Below, in pieces: positions 8,356-15,352 of a stretch of DNA of 23,847 bases. The notes below the pieces were generated by a model. It saw only the letters and a program-made list of their open reading frames with translations, searched no databases and was not told where the DNA came from. The DNA lies in contig DDSG01000048.1 in the NCBI GenBank assembly GCA_002343325.1, positions 1,500-25,346 on the forward strand, in the 5' to 3' direction. The position numbers and the translations under genes are program-made. Origin of the DNA: Phycisphaerales bacterium UBA2396. Its GTDB lineage: Bacteria; Planctomycetota; Phycisphaerae; Phycisphaerales; UBA1924. How positions within the stretch are numbered: position 1 is the first letter of the stretch; each line of letters opens with the position of its first letter.

Positions 8356-9401
8356 ACATCGATCGTCTGGTGGAGTCGGGCATGCTGCCGGACGCGGCGG
8401 TGCGGATGGGGATCCGCAGGCTGCTGGGGCAGCGTCTGGCGGAGATTCGCGCGGGCGGGACCGACGCGATGAGCGAGCGCTTCCGGGCGTTTGTGCGAGG
8501 GCTTCGAGGGATGCCCGTCGCCGTGAACACCGCCGACGCCAACGAGCAGCACTACGAGGTGCCGGCACGTTTCTATGAGCTTGTGCTTGGGAAGCATCGC
8601 AAGTACAGCAGCGCGCTCTTCGCGCCCGGCGTGTCGACGCTCGATGAGGCCGAGGAAGCGATGCTGCGTCTGTACGAAGAGCGGGCGGAGCTTCGCGACG
8701 GGCAGGAGGTTCTGGAACTCGGGTGCGGCTGGGGTTCGCTGACGTTGTGGATCGCGTCGCGGTTTCCGAACAGCCGTGTGACGGGCGTCTCGAACTCGGC
8801 GTCGCAGCGCGAGTCGATCATGGAGCGTGCGCGGGAACGCGGGCTTTCAAACGTGCGGATCATCACCGCGGACATGAACATGTTCGACGCGACGGCTGCG
8901 GGAGTTGCCGCGGCGGACCGCGTGGTGAGCGTCGAGATGTTCGAGCACATGAAAAACTGGCCGTTGCTGCTGTCACGCGTGGCGCGATGGATGAAGCCCG
9001 ACGGGCGGTTCTTCATGCACATCTTCACGCACCGCGAGGGGGCGTACCACTTCGAGCCGACCGGGCCCGGGGACTGGATGGCGCGGCACTTCTTCACGGG
9101 CGGGATGATGCCCAGCGACGATCTGCTCCTTCATTTCCAGGACGATCTGCTCGTTGAGGACCACTGGCGCGTGTCGGGCTCGCACTACGGCGAAACGTCC
9201 GAGTGCTGGCTGCGCAACCTCGACGCGTCGAAGGGCGAAGTGCTGAGACTGTTCGCATCGACCTACGGAAAGGACCGCGCGGGCGCGTGGCTTGAGCGTT
9301 GGCGCGTCTTCTTCATGGCGTGCGCCGAGCTGTGGAACTACGCCGGCGGCACGGAATGGATCGTGTCGCACTACCGCATGAAGCGCCGGGCGGCGGATTA
9401 G
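8352..9401 (+). CDS. CFA-like SAM-dependent methyltransferase, second copy
   Basis: A 349-residue class I methyltransferase of the cyclopropane-fatty-acid-synthase superfamily, but of a different branch from the first copy. It is closer to the group that includes plant coclaurine N-methyltransferase. Visible are ANEQHYEVPARFYELVLG (63-80), KYSSALF (84-90), the SAM loop VLELGCGWGSL (120-130), and SVEMFEHM (193-200). It keeps the EH pair (H199) missing from the first copy, but has Ser87 where Cfa enzymes have the bicarbonate-site Cys. Its N-terminal region is short and lacks the full lipid-binding domain, so the substrate may differ from a membrane phospholipid. The ATG overlaps the DUF1295 stop (ATGA). 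It is the last gene of the operon; its TAG overlaps the stop of the convergent response-regulator gene. Confidence 0.87.
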   Translation: MNIDRLVESGMLPDAAVRMGIRRLLGQRLAEIRAGGTDAMSERFRAFVRGLRGMPVAVNTADANEQHYEVPARFYELVLGKHRKYSSALFAPGVSTLDEAEEAMLRLYEERAELRDGQEVLELGCGWGSLTLWIASRFPNSRVTGVSNSASQRESIMERARERGLSNVRIITADMNMFDATAAGVAAADRVVSVEMFEHMKNWPLLLSRVARWMKPDGRFFMHIFTHREGAYHFEPTGPGDWMARHFFTGGMMPSDDLLLHFQDDLLVEDHWRVSGSHYGETSECWLRNLDASKGEVLRLFASTYGKDRAGAWLERWRVFFMACAELWNYAGGTEWIVSHYRMKRRAAD

Positions 9402-10036
9402 AACTCGCCGGTCTCGATCACGTCGCGGCAGACATCGAGCAGCTTGGTCCGCGTATCGCGGGCCCGCTTCTGCAGCGCACGCATCGCGTCCGGCTCGGAC
9501 ATCTTCTTCCTGTCGACGAGGATCCACTTGGCGGACTCGACGAACTTGCGCTCTTCGAGGCGGCGGTGGAGCTCGTCGCGCTCGCCGCGGGCCCGCATGA
9601 GGTCGAGGTAGCGGTCCCAGGCGATCTCGATCGCGGCGCGGATCTGGTCCAGGCTGGCGGGCTTGATGATGTACGCAAAGACGCCGGCTTCGCGTGCGGC
9701 GGCGAGCGTCGGGCCGTCGGAATAGGCCGACAGAATGATCGAGGGAACACCAAGGGTGGCGTAGAGGTCCTTGGCGACGGCGACGCCGTCGGGACCGGGC
9801 ATGCGGACGTCGAGAATGGCAAGGTCGGGAACGCCGTTGTGGGCCAGCCGGATAGCCGCCTCGCCGTCGACCGCCGGCCCGACCACGACGTAACCGAGTT
9901 CGGTAAGTCTCGCGGTGATCTCCGCGGCAACAAGGTGCTCGTCCTCCGCCACAAGAATCCGCTGGGGCCGATCCGGCACGGTGCGCCCGCTGTCGAGGAT
10001 GATCTTCTTTGTGCCGTGGTCGTCGATGACTTTCAT
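9398..10036 (-). CDS. Response regulator with ANTAR RNA-binding output domain
   Basis: A 212-residue two-component regulator. After a 25-residue leader comes a receiver domain (about 26-140) with acidic pair E31-D32, phospho-acceptor D76 (ILDVRMPG), S103 and K125 (IIKPAS). A helical link then leads to an ANTAR domain (about 150-208), recognised by FVESAKWILVDRKKMSEPDAMRALQKRARD. ANTAR regulators bind paired hexaloop hairpins in nascent RNA and block terminators. The ATG overlaps the kinase stop (ATGA), so the kinase and regulator are translationally coupled. The same layout of HisKA_2-type kinase plus ANTAR regulator is known from EutW/EutV. The gene ends in a four-base tail-to-tail overlap with the lipid operon. 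No target RNA is evident in the window. Confidence 0.92.
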   Translation of the reverse strand: MKVIDDHGTKKIILDSGRTVPDRPQRILVAEDEHLVAAEITARLTELGYVVVGPAVDGEAAIRLAHNGVPDLAILDVRMPGPDGVAVAKDLYATLGVPSIILSAYSDGPTLAAAREAGVFAYIIKPASLDQIRAAIEIAWDRYLDLMRARGERDELHRRLEERKFVESAKWILVDRKKMSEPDAMRALQKRARDTRTKLLDVCRDVIETGEF

Positions 10037-11778
10037 GCGAGTGTCTGTCCGGATGGTTTCGATGGCGCCTGAATCAGGTCAAGCGGCACCCCGATGCGAA
10101 TCCGGCAGACAAGGCCGGCGGGTTCAAACGAAAAAGAGGCGTCCCCACGAAGCTCGAACGACGCGAGGCCTTTCACGAGAGAAAGACCGACGCCACCGTG
10201 CTCAGGTGGGAATTCCGACGTTCCGTCGCGGGAAAAATCTGACGCGGGATCGGCGAGTGCCACCCGCGGCGGTACGCGTTCCCGCCAGACCAGGGAGAGC
10301 CCGGGGCCCTCGGAGGGAACGGCCCATTCTAGCGTAATCTTGCCCTCGGGGTCGACTAATGCACCGTGCTTCACCGAATTCGTGAGCAGTTCCTGGATGA
10401 TCATCGCCATCGCGCTCGCCAGTTCAGGCGGAAGCAGGACGGTTGGGCCGAGCACCGTGATCCGTCCGGCTCCGGGCGCGAACTTCGCGAACGTCCCCGC
10501 GAGACGCGAGACAAGCGACGCGAGATCCGCACCACCTGAAGAGGCGGAAATGAGTTCATGCACCTCCCGCAATGCGGCGACCTTCCCGCGGATCGCCTCC
10601 GCCAGTTCAGGCACTGTCACCGTGCTCCGTGTGTACAGCGTCACAAGGCCGAGAAGCGACGCGAGGTTGTTGCGCACGCGGTGGTTCAGTTCTCGGCGCA
10701 GTTCGGCCTCGCGCGTCAGCAACGCCGCCAGCCTCTCGTTCGCCTGCCTCGCCGAGAGCTCGGCCACCTTTGACTCGGTGATGTCCGCACCGACACCCTG
10801 ATACTCAACGACCCGGCCCGACTGATCGAGCAGCACGCGATCGGTCCATCGATGCCAGCGAACGCTCCCGTCGGCGACGATCACCCGATGCTCGGAGGTG
10901 ATAATGGGCTCCTTCGGACCCAGTCGCTGCGCGACCTCGTCCATCACGTGCCGATCCTCCTCGGGGATCATCGGCGCGAAACTGTGCCCGATGAGTTCGC
11001 GGGCGTGGCGACCGAACGTTCTGCAATACGCATCGTTGACGAAGCTGATGACACCATCGGGCGTCCATCGGCAGATGAGTTCGGTCTGATCTTCAACGAT
11101 GCCGCGGTACCGCTCCTCTGACTCGCGAAGCCGATCGACCGCGGAGGCCTGCTCCTCGACGTCGATGGATACGCCGAGGTACCCCGAGAACGAGCCGCTC
11201 TGCGAGTGGGTCGGCGTGGCGGAGGCCACGAATCGGCGATACGTCCCGTCGGCGCGACGAAGCCTGTAGTACAGATGGAATGGCTTGCGTTGTTCGAAGG
11301 CCGACAGAAACGTGGTTCGGCACGGATCTCGGTCATCGGGGTGCACAACCTCGAGCCAGCCATGCCCGATCTGTGTCTCCATCGCCCGGCCGCAGTACTC
11401 GAGCCAGGCCCGATTCAGAAAGTCGCACATCGAATCGGGACGGACGGTCCAAAGCATGGCCGGGAGCAGATCGGAGTGCGCGGTGAATCGATCCTGATAG
11501 CACCGATCGAAGAGCCGATCCCATCGCCGGCGTTGCGTCCGCGCCCAGAGAAATGCCAGCAGCAGGCCGACCGCCAGCACCACGACACCCCTGGTCCGTC
11601 GAGCGCTCGGAAGTTCGGACGAATTCGACGCAGGGAAGACCCCCAGCAAATCGGCCGCGAGAGCCAGGGTGGCCAGCGCGAGCACACCCGGCCCGAGGTA
11701 CAGGCACATGAACGATGCCCCGGCCGACGGGCGGATGCGCGTCTGATCGCTCGAAAATGTCTGGGGTGCCGGGTCCAT
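10033..11778 (-). CDS. Membrane sensor histidine kinase, two PAS domains, HWE/HisKA_2 type
   Basis: A 581-residue kinase. Numbering here runs from an alternative GTG at 11790; subtract 4 for the ATG used. Two membrane helices (about 28-48 and 68-84) are joined by only about 20 residues, so there is almost no outside sensor. Two PAS domains follow (about 105-215, ending YLGVSIDVEEQ, and 225-340, ending YQGVGADITES). The phospho-acceptor box is RRELNHRVRNNLA with H370. The ATPase domain has the N-box ELLTNSVKHG (N471) and the G-box HGGVGLSLVKGL. The ATG is preferred because of the GGGGG run five bases before it. The PAS domains could bind a cofactor, but no cofactor residue is obvious. Its stop overlaps the regulator's ATG, so that regulator is the presumed partner. 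Confidence 0.9.
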   Translation of the reverse strand: MDPAPQTFSSDQTRIRPSAGASFMCLYLGPGVLALATLALAADLLGVFPASNSSELPSARRTRGVVVLAVGLLLAFLWARTQRRRWDRLFDRCYQDRFTAHSDLLPAMLWTVRPDSMCDFLNRAWLEYCGRAMETQIGHGWLEVVHPDDRDPCRTTFLSAFEQRKPFHLYYRLRRADGTYRRFVASATPTHSQSGSFSGYLGVSIDVEEQASAVDRLRESEERYRGIVEDQTELICRWTPDGVISFVNDAYCRTFGRHARELIGHSFAPMIPEEDRHVMDEVAQRLGPKEPIITSEHRVIVADGSVRWHRWTDRVLLDQSGRVVEYQGVGADITESKVAELSARQANERLAALLTREAELRRELNHRVRNNLASLLGLVTLYTRSTVTVPELAEAIRGKVAALREVHELISASSGGADLASLVSRLAGTFAKFAPGAGRITVLGPTVLLPPELASAMAMIIQELLTNSVKHGALVDPEGKITLEWAVPSEGPGLSLVWRERVPPRVALADPASDFSRDGTSEFPPEHGGVGLSLVKGLASFELRGDASFSFEPAGLVCRIRIGVPLDLIQAPSKPSGQTLA

Positions 11779-11822
11779 CAGCTCCCCCACCGCCGCCCAC
11801 GATTCGGATCCGAACGGCGCGG

Positions 11823-11828
11823 AGTGTA
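11823..11828 (-). promoter_or_regulatory. Candidate -10 box for the kinase-regulator pair
   Basis: TACACT, preceded by C, lies about 45 bases before the kinase ATG in the 99-base gap after purF. The same CTACACT occurs before purF. No convincing -35 box is seen at 16-18 bases. Candidate only. Confidence 0.3.
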
Positions 11829-11858
11829 GTGAATCCCGGTCGGCCCGGCACGCTGCGC

Positions 11859-11886
11859 GGCGTTCAGGGCTGGGCGTTCAGGGCTG
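11859..11886. repeat. Perfect 14-base tandem duplication across the purF stop codon
   Basis: GGCGTTCAGGGCTG occurs twice without a gap at 11859-11872 and 11873-11886. The copy at 11873-11886 contains the purF stop (TCA on the plus strand at 11878-11880). The other copy lies just past the gene end and carries the same stop triplet in a different frame. The pattern fits a recent replication slippage. Confidence 0.85.
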
Positions 11887-13380
11887 CGTCCCAAAGATCC
11901 GGAGCTGGTCGCTTTCGAGCACGAGCTCGGTCTGCGGGTGCTCGACATCGAGGCGGTAATCCCCCGAGTAGCAGGCGGTGCAATAACTCGCCGGGGGGCG
12001 ATCCATGCACGAGAGCAACCCCTCCAACGAGAGGTAGTGCAGGGAATCCACTCCAAGATAGTCGCGGATCTGCTCGACGCTGCGGTTGTGCGCGATGAGT
12101 TGGTCGCGGGTCGCGAAATCCACCCCGAAGTAGCAGGGATGGCGGATCGGCGGGCACGAGATCCGAAGGTGGATCTCACTGGCCCCGGCCTGGCGCAACT
12201 GGTCCATCTTGGCCTTGGTCGTCGTGCCCCGCACGATCGAGTCATCGACCACGATCACTCGCTTGCCGGCGACCACTTCCGGGATGACATTCAACTTGAG
12301 CCGAACCGCCATCTGCCGCTCGGTCTGCGTCGGCTTGATGAACGTCCGCCCGACGTAGCGATTGGGCACGATGCCCTCTCGGTAGGCGATCCCGCTCTGC
12401 CGGGCGTACCCGGTGGCGGCGGATCGGCCCGAGTCGGGCATCGGCATCACGCAGTCGGCGGGCACCGGCGCCTCACGGGCGAGCGTCTCGCCCATGCGCT
12501 CGCGGGCCTGCTGAACGTTCTGCCCGAACACGAGGCTCGCCGGGTTGGCGAAGTAGACATGCTCGAAAACGCACTTGGCAAGCCGAGGGGCCGGTTCGGC
12601 AAATCGCCTCGAACGCACGCCGGCGTCGTTGATCGTCACGATCTCGCCCGGCTCGATCTCTCGCACCACCTTCGCGCCCAATACTCCCAGCGACACCGTC
12701 TCGCTCGCGACGACGTACCCGCCCTCGGGCAGCACGCCCAGCACGAGCGGACGGAAGCCCCACGGATCGCGGGCGGCCTCCATCCGGTCCGGGAAGAGAA
12801 AGACCAGGCTGAACGCGCCCTGCAAGCGACGGAGGGTCGACGCGATGGGGTCCGGGCTCTTCTGCTGCGTCGGGCTGGCGAGCAGGTGAATGATGACCTC
12901 GGTGTCGCTCGTCGTGTGGAAGAGGTGCCCCGCCTCCTCAAACTTCATCCGCAACGCGTCGGCGTTGATCAGGTTCCCGTTGTGCGCCAGCGCGACCTGC
13001 CCACCGATGTAACTCTCGAGCAGAGGCTGGGCGTTGCACGAGGTGCTCCCCCCGGCCGTGGAGTACCGGTTGTGCGCCACGCTCGCCTTGACGGGCGCGG
13101 GCAGCGCCCTGTTCAACTGATCGAGCACATGATCGTCGAAGACCTCGGGCACAAGCCCCATGCCCGTGTGCCCGGCGAGACTCTTCCCGTCGGTCACCAC
13201 GATTCCCGCCGACTCCTGCCCGCGGTGCTGCTGCGCGTAGAGCCCGAGGTACGCCAGGCGGACCGCCGCGGCCGACCCCCACACCCCGAAGACCCCGCAC
13301 TTCTCTTTCTTCTCGTACCCCGCGGCGCGTGAGACCATGCCCAAGTCGTGGATCTGCGGCAGCGAAACAGTGCGTGGCAT
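11878..13380 (-). CDS. purF: Amidophosphoribosyltransferase, Fe-S type
   Basis: A 500-residue enzyme for the first step of de novo purine synthesis: PRPP plus glutamine to phosphoribosylamine. The N-terminal glutamine amidotransferase domain begins at C28 (KKEKCGVFG), the nucleophile exposed after propeptide removal, followed by QQHRGQESAG and AHNRYST. The phosphoribosyltransferase domain carries the PRPP loop VIVVDDSIVRGTT (375-387). Cysteines at 270, 416, 467 and 470 match the four 4Fe-4S ligands of the Bacillus subtilis enzyme; the 270-416 spacing of 146 residues and the final CxxC agree. The ATG at 13380 is chosen because an ideal GGAGG lies five bases upstream. The propeptide of 27 residues is longer than the 11 of B. 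subtilis. It is divergent from ldhA, with no pur neighbours. The identification is very secure. Confidence 0.97.
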   Translation of the reverse strand: MPRTVSLPQIHDLGMVSRAAGYEKKEKCGVFGVWGSAAAVRLAYLGLYAQQHRGQESAGIVVTDGKSLAGHTGMGLVPEVFDDHVLDQLNRALPAPVKASVAHNRYSTAGGSTSCNAQPLLESYIGGQVALAHNGNLINADALRMKFEEAGHLFHTTSDTEVIIHLLASPTQQKSPDPIASTLRRLQGAFSLVFLFPDRMEAARDPWGFRPLVLGVLPEGGYVVASETVSLGVLGAKVVREIEPGEIVTINDAGVRSRRFAEPAPRLAKCVFEHVYFANPASLVFGQNVQQARERMGETLAREAPVPADCVMPMPDSGRSAATGYARQSGIAYREGIVPNRYVGRTFIKPTQTERQMAVRLKLNVIPEVVAGKRVIVVDDSIVRGTTTKAKMDQLRQAGASEIHLRISCPPIRHPCYFGVDFATRDQLIAHNRSVEQIRDYLGVDSLHYLSLEGLLSCMDRPPASYCTACYSGDYRLDVEHPQTELVLESDQLRIFGTQP

Positions 13381-13385
13381 CAGAA

Positions 13386-13390
13386 CCTCC
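13386..13390 (-). promoter_or_regulatory. Strong Shine-Dalgarno that fixes the purF start
   Basis: GGAGG five bases upstream of the ATG at 13380 makes this start far more likely than in-frame starts further upstream. Confidence 0.7.
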
Positions 13391-13408
13391 GCGGGGCGTG
13401 CTCGCCGC

Positions 13409-13414
13409 AGTGTA
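13409..13414 (-). promoter_or_regulatory. Candidate -10 box for purF
   Basis: TACACT (within CTACACT) lies in the 81-base divergent purF-ldhA gap, 28 bases before the purF ATG. No clear -35 hexamer is present at 16-18 bases. The gap is too short for much other control. Confidence 0.3.
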
Positions 13415-13449
13415 GCGGGGGGCGATGCGGAAGCCACCCCCGGGGCGTG

Positions 13450-13455
13450 TACGAT
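13450..13455 (+). promoter_or_regulatory. Candidate -10 box for a leaderless ldhA transcript
   Basis: TACGAT ends six bases before the ldhA ATG at 13462. If it is a -10 box, transcription would start at or next to the A of the ATG, giving a leaderless mRNA. This would explain why no Shine-Dalgarno is visible. No -35 match is seen. Confidence 0.35.
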
Positions 13456-13461
13456 CCGCGG

Positions 13462-14457
13462 ATGATCGTCTCCGTCTTCAGCTCAAGGGCCTACGAGCGG
13501 ACCATCCTGGACGAGGCCTGCTCGCCCGCGCACACGCTCCGCCACCACGAGGTTGGGCTCGATGCGTCCACCGCCTCGCTCGCGGCAGGGGCCGGGGCGG
13601 TCTGCGCCTTCGTCAACGATCGGATCGACGCGGCGTGCCTCTCGCAACTCGCCCGTCTGGGGGTGCGCGGCGTCGCGATGCGCTGCGCAGGGTTCAACAA
13701 CGTTGACCTGCGAGAGGCCGAACGGCTCGGGATCGCCATCGCCCGCGTGCCGGCCTATTCGCCCCATGCCGTCGCCGAGCACACCGCCGCGCTGCTGCTC
13801 ACCCTCAACCGCAAGACGCACCGGGCCTACAACCGCGTCCGCGAGCAGAATTTCTCGCTCGACGGGCTGATGGGCTTTGACCTTCACGGCAAGGTTGTGG
13901 GCGTGATCGGAACGGGGAAGATCGGGGAGTGCTTCGCCCGGATCATGCTCGGATTCGGCTGCAGAGTCATCGCCAGCGACCCCGCCCCGAGCCGCGAGTG
14001 CGAAGGGCTGGGTGTTCGATACGCGGAGCTCGACGAGCTGCTCCGACAGGCCGACGTGGTCAGCCTGCACTGCCCGCTGACGCCGACAACCCGCCACCTG
14101 CTTGATGAGCGGCGGCTGGTGCTTCTCAAGCCCGGTGCTTACGTGCTCAACACGGGGCGAGGGGCCCTCATCGACACCAAGGCCCTGATCGGTGCGCTCA
14201 AGGGCGGGCGGCTCGGCGGGGTCGGTCTGGACGTCTATGAGGAAGAGGCCGACCTGTTCTTCCGCGACCTCTCGGGCGAGGTGCTGCGTGACGATGTCTT
14301 CGCCCGACTGATGACCTTCCCGAACGTTCTGATCACGGGGCACCAGGGATTCCTGACCCGCGAGGCGATGGCGAACATCGCGGCGACCACCCGCGCGAAC
14401 CTCGATGGGATCGAATCCGGGACGGTGCCCGAGTCCAATCGCCCGCCGCGACCGTGA
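13462..14457 (+). CDS. ldhA: D-lactate dehydrogenase (LdhA-type 2-hydroxyacid dehydrogenase)
   Basis: A 331-residue NAD-dependent D-2-hydroxyacid dehydrogenase, the length of E. coli LdhA (329) and very like it in sequence. It should interconvert pyruvate and D-lactate in fermentation. Features are FVNDRID, RCAGFNNVDL (74-83), VPAYSPHAVAEH, the NAD-binding loop GTGKIG (150-155), HCPLTPTTRHLL, NTGRGALID (R233), DVYEEEADLFF (E262) and TGHQGFLT (H294). R233, E262 and H294 match the catalytic Arg235, Glu264 and His296 of E. coli. The ATG at 13462 gives the family N-terminus; an in-frame upstream start would overlap purF and add an unrelated leader. It is divergent from purF and followed by rpsD after 194 bases. 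Specificity for pyruvate is inferred from similarity. Confidence 0.93.
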   Translation: MIVSVFSSRAYERTILDEACSPAHTLRHHEVGLDASTASLAAGAGAVCAFVNDRIDAACLSQLARLGVRGVAMRCAGFNNVDLREAERLGIAIARVPAYSPHAVAEHTAALLLTLNRKTHRAYNRVREQNFSLDGLMGFDLHGKVVGVIGTGKIGECFARIMLGFGCRVIASDPAPSRECEGLGVRYAELDELLRQADVVSLHCPLTPTTRHLLDERRLVLLKPGAYVLNTGRGALIDTKALIGALKGGRLGGVGLDVYEEEADLFFRDLSGEVLRDDVFARLMTFPNVLITGHQGFLTREAMANIAATTRANLDGIESGTVPESNRPPRP

Positions 14458-14640
14458 TGTTTGGATCATGGCCGGTATGTCGATCCTGGTCTCGGGTTGA
14501 CCGCGGGGGTTGGGAGGGCTTTGATTGGGGCCCGTCGCGATGTGCGGCGGTCCGGATCACCATCGCCGGCCCGAAGTCTCGGTCCACCGGCCAGATCGTC
14601 GGCAGATGCCGATACCTTCGCGCCCCGTGCGCGGAGAGAC

Positions 14641-14645
14641 GGAGG
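14641..14645 (+). promoter_or_regulatory. Shine-Dalgarno that fixes the rpsD start
   Basis: GGAGG six bases upstream of the ATG at 14652 selects this start over an in-frame one overlapping ldhA. The rest of the 194-base gap 14458-14651 shows no clear promoter or S4 autoregulatory structure by eye. Confidence 0.7.
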
Positions 14646-14651
14646 TTTGAA

Positions 14652-15251
14652 ATGGCTCGTTACACCGGTCCCAAGTTGAAGTTGTCCCGCCGCGTCGGCG
14701 CCCCGATCGCGGACAACCCCAAGCACACCAGCAAGCGCGCCCTGGTCTTCCCGGGCATGCACGGGTACCGCGGCCGCCGGCTGCGTGCGTACGGCATCCG
14801 CCTGAATGAGAAGCAGAAGGTCAAGTACCACTACTGCGTGCAAGAGGCGCAGTTCCGCCGCATTCTCGCCGAGGCCGGCCGCCGCCCGGGCAACACGGGC
14901 GACGTGCTCATGCAGTTGCTCGAGCGTCGTCTGGACAACGTGGTCCGTCGCGCGGGGCTGGCCCGCACGATCTGGGCCGCCCGCCAGATGGTCGTTCACG
15001 GGCACGTCCGCCTGAACGGCAAGAAGCACGACCGCCCGAGCGCGGTGGTCAACGTGGGCGACGTGATCACGATCAAGGAAAAGACGCAGAAGCTCGCGAA
15101 GGAGAGCATGGAAAGCCTCCCCGGGCACGAGATCGCCGACTGGCTCGACTTCAACCCGAGCGAGCTGACGGTCCGCGTCGTTGCTCTGCCCACGACTGAT
15201 CAGATTCCGTTCGACTGCAACCCGAACCTGATCGTCGAGTTCTATCGCTAA
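14652..15251 (+). CDS. rpsD: 30S ribosomal protein S4
   Basis: A 199-residue primary 16S rRNA-binding protein that starts assembly of the 30S body. It opens with the diagnostic MARYTGPKLKLSRR and has KQKVKYHYCVQEAQFRR, the S4 RNA-binding domain (about 88-150: LLERRLDNVVRRAGLA ... ARQMVVHGHVRLNGKK), and a C-terminal NPNLIVEFYR. The N-terminus lacks the paired cysteines of zinc-binding S4, so this is the zinc-free form. The ATG has an ideal GGAGG six bases upstream. It stands alone here, without rpsK, rpsM, rpoA or rplQ, unlike the alpha operon of many bacteria. A hairpin follows before the next gene. The assignment is certain. Confidence 0.98.
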   Translation: MARYTGPKLKLSRRVGAPIADNPKHTSKRALVFPGMHGYRGRRLRAYGIRLNEKQKVKYHYCVQEAQFRRILAEAGRRPGNTGDVLMQLLERRLDNVVRRAGLARTIWAARQMVVHGHVRLNGKKHDRPSAVVNVGDVITIKEKTQKLAKESMESLPGHEIADWLDFNPSELTVRVVALPTTDQIPFDCNPNLIVEFYR

Positions 15252-15277
15252 TTCCTATCATCGACCCGGCCTGACTA

Positions 15278-15331
15278 CGCCCGGGACGAGCGGTGCGGGC
15301 CGAGCAGGCCTGACGCTCGCCCCGGGCGTTT
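15278..15331 (+). terminator. Strong hairpin after rpsD, possible terminator or attenuator
   Basis: CGCCCGGG (15278-15285) pairs perfectly with CCCGGGCG (15321-15328). Inside, GAGCG (15288-15292) pairs with CGCTC (15314-15318), and a small GGGCC/GGCCT stem closes a GAGCA loop. Only three T follow the stem, so rho-independent termination would be weak. It may limit read-through from rpsD or stabilise the rpsD 3' end. Confidence 0.5.
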
Positions 15332-15352
15332 CGCATTCCTGCCGAGGATCTC

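Noticed and set aside
11938..13332. Plus-strand open frame opposite purF
   Set aside because: It is a shadow of purF; no family motifs are seen.
14458..14651. Search for an S4 autoregulatory RNA or a promoter upstream of rpsD
   Set aside because: Only a weak TACCTT-like hexamer without a -35 box and no convincing pseudoknot could be seen by eye.
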